DNA of 64,000 nt from Gymnopilus junonius. Its lineage: Eukaryota; Basidiomycota; Agaricomycetes; Agaricales; Galerinaceae. A program made the position numbers and the translations under genes. Below, one piece after another: positions 1 through 12,015 of the stretch. The stretch's first letter is position 1, and each line of letters starts with the position of its first letter. The stretch covers positions 707,677 through 771,676 of the forward strand of contig JADNYJ010000005.1 in NCBI GenBank assembly GCA_015501075.1, written 5' to 3'. The notes beneath the pieces were generated by a model that made no database searches, was not told the origin of the DNA, and saw nothing but the letters and a program-made list of their open reading frames with translations.

Positions 1-405
1 AAGGAGGATTTTGAGAGAGCAGACTTGGTTGTCAGCCATGCTGGTAGGTGATAGATTCACACGAACGTTCTGCTTATGTCGGAATTCCAATCAGGTTCTG
101 GGACGATATTAGAAGTCTTAAGAATGGGAAAGCCAATGATTGTGGTACCTAACGAAACTCTGCTGGATAATCACCAGGAGGAACTGTCCTCGGAGTTGGA
201 CGCAATGGGGTATCTGAGATCGACGACTGTTAAGTACGTCCCATATGGCTACCGTCGTGTCTTCTGAATCAAGCTAGGCTGGTGTCGCTCTAGGAAGCTT
301 GCAGACACAATAGATCAATTCGACGCGTCTGATATCAAACCTTTTCCCCCACAAGATCCTAGTCGCTTCGCGAGAATAGTGGATGAGGTTATGGGTTTTA
401 TCTGA
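1..405 (+). CDS. alg13: ALG13, UDP-GlcNAc transferase catalytic subunit (3' part only)
   Basis: This is the C-terminal half of the soluble catalytic subunit that, with membrane anchor Alg14, adds the second GlcNAc to GlcNAc-PP-dolichol on the cytosolic face of the ER. The window opens inside an exon reading ADLVVSHAG. After an intron at 44-94 the frame continues SGTILEVLRMGKPMIVVPN and DNHQEELSSEL, the GT28-type donor-binding signature. A second intron starting near 231 removes an apparent stop at 265-267. The last exon reads KLADTIDQFDASDIKPFPP and ends MGFI at 405, which matches the conserved Alg13 tail. Splice sites were inferred by keeping the family motif in frame. The 5' part lies outside the window. 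TRM9 follows on the same strand 80 bases downstream. Confidence 0.88.
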
Positions 406-485
406 TTCTGTACATATCTGTAGATAAGATTGTACCAAACACCGATCAACTTTTCTAACTTCCACTCCCATCTTCAAAATTTGAA

Positions 486-1479
486 ATGCCTCCTCGGGCA
501 CTAGAAGTTGCCAAAGTTGAGGGAAGGCCAGAGACTTATGAGGATCAAAATGTTCACGCAGTCTATGATGAAATCGCTGCACACTTTTCTTCAACTCGAT
601 ACAAGGTGAGTTTACTGCGATGCCGCTAACTTTAAATCAGATTTGCTCAACATTTGTCAGGGTAGCCATGGCCCATAATTGCCAAATTTATTTCTAGTCT
701 TACCACAGGATGGGTTGGACTTGATTCTGGAACTGGCAACGGAAAATATCTTCCCTTACCTTTGGATCGTCCCGGCGGTATTTGGACGATTGGGCTGGAC
801 AGAAGCAGGAACCTTCTGGAGATAGCCAGAACAGCAGGAAGCTTCAGCGCCTCTCGAGAAGTAGTATGGGGAAATGTACTTGATAATCCGTGGAGGCCAG
901 GAATTTTTGTATGTCCAACCAAGCGATACAAATGCACTCCCCGTGCTGACGATTATTTAGGACTATGCAATATCGATTGCCACAATACATCATCTAGCAA
1001 CTCACGAAAGACGACGATTGGCTGTCAAGGTAATTCTTCTCGCCATGTCATCGCTCCTGTGCTGAATGTATCGACAGAGACTCATTCAGTCTATCTCTCC
1101 TAGTCACGGGCGCGCCTTAATTTACGTATGGGCGATAGAACAAGACGAACTCTCCAAACGAAAGGTGGTTTCAGATAACGAAACTCCATCTTTCACAGGA
1201 AAGGATGTCATTGTCCCTTGGGTCTTGTCAAAAAATCTACAAGTGCCCTCCAATAATTCTTCCGACAAAAATGGCGAACCTCAGGTCTATCACAGATATT
1301 ATCATATGTTCGCACAAGGGGAACTTTCGCGTCTCGTAATAGAAGCTGCAGAAGAACTAGGTTTGCAGTTGGAACATAAACGGAGAGATGAGGGACAGAA
1401 TGTTAGAGGAGTTGAAATTGTGCAGGATGGTTGGGAGAGATCCAATTACTACGTTGAACTCAGACTTTGGCAAACATGA
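486..1479 (+). CDS. trm9: TRM9, tRNA wobble-uridine carboxymethyl methyltransferase
   Basis: This SAM-dependent methyltransferase carries out the last step of mcm5U formation at tRNA position 34, working with Trm112. The four exons I read are 486-605, 666-908, 961-1029 and 1078-1479, giving about 277 residues. The N-terminus has the family hallmark VYDEIAAHFSSTRYK followed by PWP after the first intron. SAM motif I is GLDSGTGNGKY, the post-motif is ISIATIHHLATHERR, and the end is GWERSNYYVELRLW. The length fits the short fungal Trm9 type without the AlkB and RRM parts of animal ALKBH8. The ATG at 486 is chosen because it precedes the conserved first exon. No frame break was seen. Confidence 0.93.
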
Positions 1480-2092
1480 TGGCACGTACTAATTGTATTT
1501 GGGTTTGGATATCTGAGAAAGGGTCCAAAAGAAATCGAGTCCTTGATTCAACTGGATGACCCAGGAAGACCAAATACCGCTCAGGAAAACTCCTCGATCA
1601 GTTATCCCTTGATTATTCGAGCCTATTGTTCATTCCAGTCAATCCACCGGAAAGTTGGGTCTTCTCTGACTTATGTATATATGAGCCATCGCGGTCAAAT
1701 CGCGGTCCTCGATAAGGCCTATTATAAGCAGGCCTGATCTAAATTTCGACACTTCATATCCAAGAAGATAAATTCACACTCGGGGAGATAACGATATGTA
1801 CCGATTCTAAATGGGTAGAATGATTCACAACTGAAGTCAATGCGAGAGGCTAAGTTAAAGACACAGGGGTTGAAACTGGTGAGAGCGAGAGAAAAAACTT
1901 AGAGAGCGAGTTCGACATGTTCATGTTGAGCTTCAAGCCTCGAGGAATACGATGAGTTTTCGGATAATGTTTGAGTGTTCGGATAATGTTTCACACTCAA
2001 AGTACATGCGCCTCAATCGAATAAACAGGAATTCCGGACAGCGATAAATTTCAATAACCGAAATGAACGTGAAGAAAGAATGTACAGGAAAT
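1480..2092. other. Intergenic region between convergent TRM9 and NACA
   Basis: I find no supported gene here. The short plus-strand open frame around 1543-1737 has no recognisable motif and lies within likely TRM9 3' sequence. Two copies of a 14-base unit beginning TTCGGATAATG sit 20 bases apart at 1959-1972 and 1979-1992. Confidence 0.6.
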
Positions 2093-2860
2093 CTACTCGC
2101 TCGCGGCCATGACTAGAAGACGGGGGTTTTAATGATAAGAATGGGTTTGAACACATGGAAATTAACTCACTGGCGTTGATCAAGTCTCCCCCACTCTCCT
2201 TCAGTACTCGTACGGCTTTGGCCCTTGAGCAGTTGACTTGTTGCATGACAAGATCAATGTCTTTGGGGTCAACACCTGTCTCGTCCACAGGGCCCTCTTC
2301 TTCAGGTGCTTCAAGATCCGGGATATCATCATCGTCATCCTCGCCACCAGCACCAGATTCCTCAAGAGTAGGTGCAGCTCCAGCGGCACCTGAAGCAAGT
2401 TGCTGGGCAGCAGACAACTGTGCCTGGGAGTTCATGTCTTCGATCTAAATCGAAACGGTTCAATTCATGCGTCAAAGGCAAATTTACAAAATACCATACC
2501 TTAGCCTCGCCGAACACAATGTAGCAGTCGCTGTTTGACGACTTGTACACGTCAGGGGACGCAATCACGAAGAGGACCTGACGATTAAGCATTTGTTTCA
2601 ATTTCTGCGCGATTTTTTTCGAAAGATTCGTCGCGTACGTTCTTGGGTCTCCTCAGCGTCACTCGAGTGATTCCAGGAACCTTCTTCAGTCCCAGACCGA
2701 GGAGAGCCTTCCTGGCTTTGCGCTCAGAACGAGATTGTATTTTTTCAAGGGCGGCAGCAGAGGTGGGATCCTCCTCATGGTCATGGTCATGGTCATGGTC
2801 GTGGTGGTCATGACCTTCATGGTCGGAGTGGTCGGAGACTTCCTCAATGTGGGCGGACAT
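2093..2860 (-). CDS. egd2: Nascent polypeptide-associated complex subunit alpha
   Basis: NAC-alpha pairs with NAC-beta at the ribosome exit tunnel and shields nascent chains from wrong targeting. About 197 residues come from four exons. The NAC domain reads [19 protein letters not shown], then continues across an intron as [13 protein letters not shown] and [11 protein letters not shown]. An acidic linker and a C-terminal UBA domain follow ([20 protein letters not shown]). The last intron joins DLINA to IMAASE, restoring the usual INAIM ending. The unusual feature is an N-terminal His/Asp tract ([12 protein letters not shown], about residues 17-28) written by a CAT/GGT-rich repeat. The gene diverges from TSC1 with 297 bases between the two start codons. 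Confidence 0.95.
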
Positions 2861-3157
2861 CTGGTTCGGATAGAGACGCGTCAGTATCGGTGTTATCCAT
2901 CATGAACTACGCGCATCCACCCAATCGAACCGCCTAGCGAACTCGTTTTTGTTCCCTAGACGATCTCAACGAGCATAATGACAGCCTTACCTTGAATTTT
3001 TGGGACTAGACTACTGCTTGCGGCGAGCTCGACGTGTCAGATAGCGAGCTCGGCCGAGATTGCTTGGTCTTGATTTGATCTGATTGGCTGTCTCCTACCG
3101 ACCAAACACGAGGAGGCTAATAATTGATTCCGTAAATGCTAGGGGCATCTTCGCCTA

Positions 3158-6091
3158 ATGCCAAACCAATCTCTCCCCCATCTCGTTCGTTCTGTATTGG
3201 AGGGCTCGCCAGATGCATTACCGTTAAATGATCTTTTGACCTTTGTTGACGATTTTGTTTTGGAATGCACGGAAGCAGAGGACCCCAAAGGTCTGGTGTT
3301 CCAGCTCGAAGAGGAATTGCAGACAATATACCATGAAGTCGTCGACTACTCCTGTGTTGGTCAGACTGAGGTTTTCCTAGCTGTCCTACACCACCTAGCA
3401 CCGGTGCTTCCATCAACGTCTGTTATTTCCTGGTTTGACCTTGTTCTCCGACCAGCTTTGCGTGAACCAAAACTACCGACTCAGGCCGTCAATCACGCTA
3501 AGGAACTTATCATATCGGCTCTCCAAAAGACCCATGAAGCATATGTGGACAAGATTGGAGACTTCCGCAGACGCCTGCTAGAACTTTATCTATTGGACGC
3601 CTTTAATGAAGGCTCTGGCGACGATGTTTTGGAGTGGGCTGAGTTGACCGAGGAGGAACGACAGAAACGGACGCAATGGAAACATAATCTCGAGGACATT
3701 TTGGTGAAATTCGGGAACGAACGACCAGAGGTAGGTTTGAAAGTATTTGTTATTCTTTTGATATCCTGACGTCTTGTGAATGTAAGGATCTGCTTAACGA
3801 AATCGATCGCCATTTCATGAACCCATCTTCACGACTTCAATTATTTACATTACTCAACGTTTTTATTTGTGCACCCAACTTTACATCTGCTGCTCAAATT
3901 CTCCCAAAGTTACCTCTCATGGAGCATTTGCTGTTTTCGCTCTTCCTAGACAATTCATCAACGGCATGTACGCTTGCAGTCACATTGATTGTGAAGCTAC
4001 TCCCTTTCTTCGCCGTATATGCTAAAGAAGATTTGAAAGAGATGCTGCCCAGGTTGTTTGCTATTCTTGCCAGAATAATGTGCTGGAAGCGACGGCGTGC
4101 CTCCAAAGGCAGGACCCTCCCCGACGAAGCTGTCGACGTGGACTTCGAAAAAGAATTGGAACAAGAAACTAATCCTGTCCTTACCGTCTCGCCAGAGGTT
4201 CAATGGGAACGACTTGAGATGGTATTCAACGTCACGACCCCATTGCCACCCTCTTCACGACCTTTCTTCACCATGTTATATTATCTGTATCCATCCAATG
4301 TTTTGAAATTTCTTCGCTCTCCCGCGCAATATCTAAATGACAAGAATATTTTAAATCCTTATCTCGAAACATGGGAAAAGGCTCTGAATGAAGATGAAAT
4401 TCGTCGTCGGACCGAGGTGCGTGTCTTGACCTGGAAAAGATAATCTCATGGAAAGGGCCTTTTACAGAATCTAGTCAGAGAACACAGTTGTCATCCTCTC
4501 CTCGTTTGGCGAGATGCCATTGTGGAACTCTCAGGACCAGAATTCTGGCAACAATATGGCTTGGCACGTATTGTAAGCGAGGCAGCCATGCTTGATATCA
4601 GAAACCTTGCGGTTGGGTTGCAGGAACGTTATTCGTCTGGAGATCGTCAGCCATCGCTTCAGCCATGGCCGTCGACGAGCAGCCCGCGGGACCAAGAAGA
4701 AGACCAATCTGAATCGCCTCCTCCACGATTTTTACATCCTATCGATCTTTCATCTGGAAAAGCCGTAATTTCCTTACAGGACATGGTCGACACTACTATA
4801 GCCTTAAAATCTAATTTAGACGTTGAAGTTATTCAACCCACGTCTCAATGGTCTCATTCACTTTTCTCTGCCGCGCCCCTCCCCACGTCAGAGGACGATG
4901 CAAAATCGCCAATGGCTGTACTAGAAGAGGGTCCGAATGCTTTGCATATTGCTCAGGCGATATCAGGACTTCAACGAGAAGTCTTGCTACGGCAAAATGA
5001 TCTCAATTTTGAACTTTGGTTATCTCGTGAGAACTCAAAACATATCGCACGCCTCTATCAAGATAGGATTCTCATGAAGACTGCAGAAGCAGAGCGTCAA
5101 GGCCTGGTACATCTCTAATATTCTATCTTTTTTGAAGTCTTATTAACGGGTACATATAGTACAATAAGCTCCGCAAATACCGCGCAGAGGTTGTTCGGCT
5201 CGAGGGCGAACTGCTCGAACACAAACGACAAGCTTCCAACGCGAAGAACAAGTATGCGGACTGGAACGCTGAGCTGCAGAAAAAGCTGAAGGAACTCCGA
5301 GAAGAGAAGAAAAACTGGCTTTCGGAAGCTGCGGCCTTGCGCACTGCGGAAAAAGAGGGCAAGGTAAATGTCATTAGTTTGCAAATCGATTTGTTGCTCA
5401 CGTCAAACAAACAGGCCCACTTTGCTGCTCAAGGGAAACTGCTGGCTGGTGCGCTGGAGCAGGTGTCTGGCCTGGAGACGCGGTGGAAGGAAAATGAACA
5501 CAAAATTGACAGACTGCGGGACTATGAGCGACAAATTGAGCAGCACCTCAAGGTTCAGTCCATGTGGTATGAATAGCTGTGACTCGAGTTGTGGGCGTCA
5601 TTTGACAGTTGTCATTAGGGATAAAGACTTTGCCAAGTTTAACGACCGCGAAAACGACATATTAGCCATGCAGAACCAGTACAAGCAAATGGAAATGCAC
5701 GTTGCTAGTATGGAAAAAGCGTTAGCAGAGTCCGAAGACCTTGTTCGGTAAGTTCATTTGTAACTGTTAGCATATTCATTCAACCGATGGTCAAACATCC
5801 ACTAGTCAACATCGTCGACAAATTCAGACATTGGAGGCACAATTGAACCAGCTTAAGCACAAGAAGGACAGTCCGCGCATGGCCTTCGCTGAAGGCCTTG
5901 CTTCATTCCAGGCTGAGAAAGCTGCCCTGAATGAAGCAAACGCCAAATTACGAGAGGAGAACGTGGTGTTGAAGTTTGAGATCGAGGAAAGGGTTGCAAT
6001 GGTGGAGCTTTTGAAAGGGCAAGTTAGCCACCAACCATTGGTGTCGGAACCCAGAGCTAGTCCTACGCTCTCTCCGCGGCCGTTCTTGTGA
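3158..6091 (+). CDS. tsc1: TSC1 / hamartin homologue
   Basis: Hamartin stabilises the GTPase-activating protein tuberin (TSC2). Together they switch off Rheb and TORC1; in fission yeast Tsc1-Tsc2 also controls amino-acid uptake. The first exon (3158 to about 3729, MPNQSLPHLVRSVLEG) begins a long all-helical N-terminal domain with repeats such as LLTFVDDFVLECTEAEDP and LPLMEHLLFSLFLDNS. The middle keeps FTMLYYLYPSNVLKFLRSP, the most recognisable hamartin stretch. A Ser/Pro-rich linker follows, then a long charged coiled coil (exons around 5161-6091 rich in E, K, L and Q). The frame stays open across the introns I checked. The assignment rests on domain order and the PSNVLKFLR region rather than on a catalytic motif. 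Confidence 0.85.
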
Positions 6092-6516
6092 GGCTAGAAC
6101 TACGCGAATAGGAGGTGGCTGTAGCTGTACATAAGACCGTAAGCGGACTGACAAGTTTCAACTACATACAGAGAATTAGTGTATTCGGAAGTGTGCCTGT
6201 CAGAAAAAGAACAAGGGCATTTCTAGTATGTACAGCTACGAGCTTTGTTGATGCTGTACGATGGTAGCCGCGATAAAAAAGATAATCTTCTTCAGGACTG
6301 TTCGTTCCAGAAGATTCCACAGGGCTCGGCTGATTCTACCGGAAAAGGCAAGTTTAGGATTCTTCGAGAACTAATTTCTGGGCACATAAAGGCCATTCAC
6401 AAACGCGTCTGTTCCTTCGCGAATATCTTATCCTCTCATCCCTATCTTCTACACAAAAGTTTGTCTTTGTCCTCTTTTTCCCTTGTGTTCACATCTCATA
6501 TCTATCAAGCTGCACC
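6092..6516 (+). promoter_or_regulatory. HSP90 upstream region with heat-shock elements
   Basis: At 6305-6317 there is a perfect three-unit heat-shock element, TTC-CA-GAA-GA-TTC (alternating nTTCn/nGAAn blocks two bases apart). A second two-unit site, TTC-GA-GAA, lies at 6363-6370. Both are 150-215 bases upstream of the HSP90 start codon, followed by a pyrimidine-rich stretch (about 6415-6500) typical of highly expressed fungal genes. The HSF1 binding role is inferred from the consensus and the position. Confidence 0.75.
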
Positions 6517-8876
6517 ATGGCCACTGAAAGCTTCGGATTCCAAGCTGAGATCAGTCAACTCCTTGACTTGATCATTAGTGCGTCTCTTTTTTTCTTTTGC
6601 ATCGTGGTTCTGTTCTGATCGTATCCTGCGCAGACACCTTCTACTCCAACAAGGAGATTTTCTTGCGGGAGTTGATTTCCAATGCCTCCGATGCTCTCGA
6701 CAAAATTCGTTATGCTTCACTCACCGATCCCTCTGTTCTCGACACCGAGAAGGAGCTGTACATCCGTATCGTCCCCGACAAGGAGAACAAGATTCTCTCC
6801 ATCCGTGATACCGGTATTGGTATGACCAAGGCTGATATGGTCAACAACCTTGGTACCATCGCCAAGTCTGGAACCAAGGTATAGGGTCTTTCTTTCTGCA
6901 CGCCGTATTGTGCGTAACTGACTCGTCTTTCAAAGGGTTTCATGGAGGCTCTCAGCTCTGGTGCTGACATCTCTATGATTGGTCAGTTCGGTGTCGGTTT
7001 CTACTCTGCATACCTCGTCGCCGAGCGCGTCCAAGTCGTCTCAAAACACAACGATGACGAGCAATACATTTGGGAGTCTGCTGCCGGTGGCACCTTCACC
7101 ATCACTCCTGACACTGTCAACCCACCTCTCGGCCGTGGTACCGAGATTCGTCTCTACCTGAAGGAAGATCAACTCGAGTACCTCGAGGAGAAGAAGATCA
7201 AGGAGATCGTTAAGAAGCACTCCGAGTTCATCTCCTACCCCATCCAACTCGCTGTTACAAAGGAGGTCGAGAAGGTAAATTTTTTGTTCGGCGTGCTGTT
7301 TTGCAGGTTCTAACAACGCGTTACAGGAAGTTGAAGACGAAGAGACTGAGGAGAAGGAGGGCGAGCAACCCAAGATCGAAGAAGTTGATGAGGAAGCCGA
7401 GAAGAAGAAGGAGAAGACCAAGGTCAAGGAAAAGACCATCGTCAACGAGGAGCTTAACAAGACCAAGCCCATCTGGACGCGCAACCCATCCGACATCACC
7501 CAAGAGGAGTACGCTGCCTTCTACAAGAGCTTGACCAATGATTGGGAAGACCACCTCGCTGTCAAGCACTTCTCAGTTGAGGGTCAACTCGAGTTCAAGG
7601 CCATCCTCTTCATCCCCAAGCGGTATGTTTTCCCTTCCAATTTTTTTTTTCTTTCGGGTGTTCATTTTTTTTCAGTGCTCCCTTCGATCTCTTCGAATCT
7701 AAGAAGAAGCGCAACAACATCAAGCTCTATGTCCGCCGCGTGTTCATCATGGACGACTGTGAGGACCTCATTCCCGAGTACCTCAACTTTGTCAAGGGTA
7801 TCGTCGACTCTGAGGATCTTCCTCTCAACATTTCCCGTGAGACCCTCCAACAAAACAAGATTCTTAAGGTCATCCGCAAGAACCTCGTCAAGAAGACCCT
7901 CGACCTCATCAGCGAGATCGCTGAGGATAAGGACAACTTTGCTAAGTTCTACGAGGCCTTTGGCAAAAACATCAAGCTCGGTGTTCACGAAGATGCCCAG
8001 AACCGCAGCAAGCTCGCTGAGTTCTTGCGCTTCTACTCCACCAAATCTGGTGAAGAACTCACTTCCCTGAAGGGTAAGTTGAAATTTAAATTTTCGTTGA
8101 ATATGAGTTGCTAACTCTATAAAGACTACATCACCCGTATGCCCGAGGGTCAGAAGAACATCTACTACCTCACTGGCGAGTCCCTCGCTGCCACTCGTGA
8201 ATCTCCTTTCCTTGAGGTCCTCAAGAAGAAGGGCTTCGAAGTCCTTCTGCTCGTTGACCCCATCGATGAATACGCCATCACTCAACTCAAGGAGTTTGAC
8301 AACAAGAAGCTCGTCTGCGTTTCCAAGGAGGGTCTTGAGCTTGAAGAGACTGAGGATGAGAAGAACGCTCGTGAAGCTCTCGTCGCTGAATTTACTGACC
8401 TCTGCTCAACTGTCAAGGATGCTCTTGGTGAGAAGGTTGAGAAGGTCATCATCTCTAACCGTATCACCGACTCTCCTTGTGTTCTCGTCACCGGTCAGTT
8501 CGGCTGGTCGTCAAACATGGAGCGTATCATGAAGGCCCAAGCCCTCCGTGACTCTTCCATGTCATCATACATGGCTTCCAAGAAGACCCTCGAACTCAAC
8601 CCCCACCACGCCATCATCAAGGAGCTCAGCCGCAAAGTCAAGGAGGACAAGGCTGACAAGTCCGTCCGCGACCTCACCTTCCTGCTCTATGAGACCGCTC
8701 TCCTCACCTCTGGCTTCTCTCTCGAGGACCCAACATCGTTCGCCAAGCGCATCTACCGTATGATCGCTCTCGGTCTCGACGTTGACGATGAGGAGGAGGC
8801 TGCTCCTTCCGCACCTGCTGAGGCTGCTGCTCCTGCCGAGGGCGCCTCAACGTCTGCTATGGAAGAGATCGACTAG
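6517..8876 (+). CDS. hsp90: HSP90 cytosolic molecular chaperone
   Basis: This ATP-dependent dimeric chaperone acts on kinases, receptors and other clients. The frame opens [20 protein letters not shown] (6517) and, after the first intron, [20 protein letters not shown]. The GHKL ATPase motifs are [19 protein letters not shown] and [15 protein letters not shown] charged Glu/Lys linker (about 7328-7435) precedes the middle domain with GVVDS-type sequence [20 protein letters not shown]. The C-terminal dimerisation domain contains [15 protein letters not shown]. Introns lie near 6577-6634, 6881-6936, 7275-7327, 7624-7675 and 8074-8125. The last residues are MEEID instead of the usual MEEVD that binds TPR co-chaperones. 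All exons join without a frame break. Heat regulation is supported by the HSEs upstream. Confidence 0.98.
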
Positions 8877-9386
8877 ATTGTTTCGTAGTTGTCTTGTTCG
8901 CTCTTGGGCTTGTTTCTTCTATTCATCGCTGTATCATTTTGCATTGCTCATCGCTCTTCATTCACGCATTTCCCGCTTTTTACTCATCTACATTGCTTCT
9001 GCAAATTAAAAATGAAACGATTTCCCTCTAACAATCATGACTCGATGATGCTTAAGTTAGTCAAGTATCAATGACAAGCACTGGTGTGAATATGATGCCG
9101 TTTGACAGATTTGGTTCAAACTGACTGAGGCTTTTTTGAGCGAGTGCAACACTACAATCACTGACTCGTTGCGGAGGAACTCACGAGCTGGAGGTCCATG
9201 AGATATTTGGTTACTAATATGGTCCCAGCACCCACCCAAAGTCTGCTGTTCCATTTTAACATGTACAGATGCAAATCACTTCATTGACACGATCTCTACG
9301 CTGGGTTATAATTGGTACTTTCTACTCTTGTCATGAATTCTCGAGTCATCCTTTCTTTTCACAAGCCACTGGTGAGACACTTACTC
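8877..9386. other. HSP90 3' flank without recognised gene
   Basis: The first roughly 150 bases after the stop are T-rich and probably the HSP90 3' UTR. I see no conserved frame on either strand up to 9386. Confidence 0.5.
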
Positions 9387-10246
9387 CTAAATATATATGT
9401 TTTTCTCTAGAACAGATGGGTGACCGACGTTAGTCCGACAGGCGACACAAGACGAGAAGCGGTGATGTTCGCGAGATCCGTATGAAATGCTCAATGGATT
9501 CCAAGCTGTTGCTTGACAGACACGCCGATTTTGGTTTCTAGAGACCAGCGAAGTTTCAAGGACGTGCAGTCGTGGAAAGGGGGTAGAATTGGTTGTTCTT
9601 GGAAAGTCGCGATGCGCCACACACTATGACTTCCTTTGTTGGATAAGAGGAAATTTCGGGCCGGAGCAGATAGTAAGGTCGGCTCCTCCGCCAATGTTAC
9701 TCCAAGCTCTGTGATAAACTGCAAATCATGCGGTATGTATGTGGATAGTACCAATACTACGTCCACAGCTTACTGGCCTGCATAAAGACGATTTGGATTA
9801 GCCGGGGTAACAGGACGGTTACTGCATTGTGACAGACCTACAAGCTTTGTTGGTGATTTTGCACCCCTTTCTGTCATCAGATGCGATAAGTATTGAGTCT
9901 ATGGTAAAGCAATCAATGCAAGTGCCATAAGAGAACCACTGCGCGTTTGTTGACCACATGAACCCGATCGTAAATATTAGACCAGGTGGGTCTGAGGAGG
10001 AAGAGCAATCAAAGGTTAGTCCACACACGCAAAAGTAATCTCGATCTAGCTGTTAATCAGGACTTGCATAATGCATTCGAAGATCGTAGACCCTAGAGAC
10101 AAGGGGCTCTCATCAGATGTTTTGGAACCAAGAAGTATTTTGCCGCTTGCGAAAACTCGATATCGCGTCCCAAGTGGAAAGAACCGCTCTAGGCGCACCT
10201 TCGGGCATGCTAAGAACCGCACCACCGCACAATCTGCAGCCTTCAT
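9387..10246 (-). CDS. Doubtful multi-exon hypothetical gene
   Basis: Several minus-strand open frames follow one another: about 10246-10046 (VVRFLACPKVRLERFFPLG), 10028-9819 (MWSTNAQWFSYGTCIDCF) and 9766-9491 (IPHDLQFITELGVTLAEEP, HSVWRIATFQEQPILPPF). They could be exons of one small protein, since plausible GT-AG borders lie between some of them. I recognise no family, catalytic motif or signal peptide. The alternatives are a decayed gene or chance open frames. Confidence 0.18.
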
Positions 10247-11496
10247 GTCCTAGGTTCCATGAAAGTCGAAAGGTATTTCGTCATATATTCGTTGCGTCCA
10301 TTGTTTCGTAGCCTTCATCTAAACCTCCAAGGCGGAGATTGCTTAGCCAGGGTTGTGGTCGTGGAGTGCGACGAGTTCGCCGCCGTTCTCACTGTCCACA
10401 TCATATTAATGCACTAAAGAGCTAAACGGCGCCGAAGGAGGGAACTTGAGCGACTAGGGAAAACCCTGATTCACAGATTTTTTGAAGCCATGGTTCACTA
10501 GTGGTCGACGACGTCAATACAATGCGTCCTATATTTTGTCATAGATGACAGGCAATGTCAGAGATTTAATTTACTGGGCTCTTACAGCCCCCAGCGTTGC
10601 TGCGTCCTGTCGAAGTGGCAGTGTACTCGACCGTCAAACAAATGTCAAAGACCCAGGCAGCCGACGCTCAATGTCCAGTGGTAGTGGCAGCTGGACCGCT
10701 CATAAGTAGTCCTAGTGAGCTGCCCGAATGCTCCACGGTACTACTAGGCGTCGATAGTTTCAGAGTAGCCGCCCTGGCATCTTGAACCTGGCGTAGATAG
10801 GCATGAAAAATGTTCCACCACTGGGGCTCGGCCGACTGTTAAGGGCGGTTTTCCATTTCCTTTCCAATACGATCTGGTCTGCATTCTAGGTTGAATGATT
10901 TTGTAACTTTGAAGCGCAGTAGATAGATGTCTTGAACACGGGAATAGTATACGAGTTCTCGGATACCTTCAATGCATGATGCTTGTAAAAATAAAATGAA
11001 AGGAGTCAGAGTAGACGAGTAAAATGTTTCTCTTCTAAAGGCTTCATAAACCTTTCACAGCGCTACTTGGTGCCTTTCTGTGGGTGACTTGCACTCCTAT
11101 TGGTAATGGAAAAGAAACCGGCACGATCCAGTGTGGATGATACGATCATTGGGGATACCCGAGCCCGCCGGTAAAAATGGAGGTCGGTCGTTACACCGGC
11201 GCTAAAATAAAGGGAGTATCCAGCGCGTTGATCCAGAGTTGAAAGTGAAGGGATTATATTAGTATTTTCTTTCATTAGGGTCTTGTATTATTGTCCCACA
11301 TATGACCGCATTGTTATTGAGAACAATTAGGTGATGGACTACAGAAGCCAAGTGACACGGACAATAGGAGAGAGTGTGGAATAAAAGCTTCCGTCTGGGA
11401 AGTCGAAGAGATGGAGATATGGTGGGATGCAGGAAGATGACTCCAATCTCCCGATGACACGTCGATGAGGCGAGTCATGATCGAGATCCCGGTCTC
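10247..11496. other. Gene-poor spacer
   Basis: No frame here looks conserved, and the short open frames (for example 10597-10785 plus) lack motifs. I see no tRNA fold or terminal repeats. Confidence 0.45.
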
Positions 11497-11576
11497 GGAG
11501 ACGCGGCGCGTTACATCATTAATTGGTTCACGCGTTTCCACGCGTTTCCTTCATGTGTGACGCGTCGGGGACGCGC
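11497..11576. promoter_or_regulatory. Cluster of MluI cell-cycle boxes (ACGCGT)
   Basis: Three exact ACGCGT hexamers lie at 11530-11535, 11540-11545 and 11560-11565, with near matches ACGCGG before and ACGCGC after (11571-11576). The first two sit in a tandem CGCGTTTCCA repeat. ACGCGT is the binding site of the fungal G1/S factor MBF. Which gene would be controlled is unclear; the nearest candidate is the plus-strand frame that begins after about 12300. Confidence 0.4.
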
Positions 11577-12015
11577 ATTGGCTTGATGACTGGCAGGATG
11601 CAACGTTTTATGATGACAGCAGCTGGGTGCGGAAGATGTTTTGCTCGATTATGATGGTTGTACCTTTGACGTGATTATTCCGCCAAAGGATAAGTATTTT
11701 TGGAAGCAGACGAGGTAAAGGCACTAATGCGAAACGCGGCAGGTGGATGGATGGATAAATGGTGTGGACTACCGGGGACAAACGCGCGTTTGCCACGCAA
11801 CATGTGCATGTTTTTTTTAGCAGAAGACGCGCTAGGGTGATGGACCAGGACACATGTCAGACTGTGGACGACCCAAAAGAGGAGTGGGGAGAATTGTCAG
11901 TGCGTAAAGTTGTCAGGGTGACTCGAGTGGGAGGCATGTGGGTGGGAACGGGGTGGTCAGTGTGACTTACTGAGAAGGGCGGACAATGGGGTGATGCAAG
12001 TAGTAACGGGGTGAT

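Noticed and set aside
2585..2640. Apparent stop after RRPKN in NAC-alpha
   Set aside because: The intron GTACGC...CAG restores [15 protein letters not shown] exactly as in the family.
10046..10246. Possible small secreted cysteine-containing protein on the minus strand
   Set aside because: No signal peptide or regular cysteine spacing (hydrophobin or effector type) could be seen.
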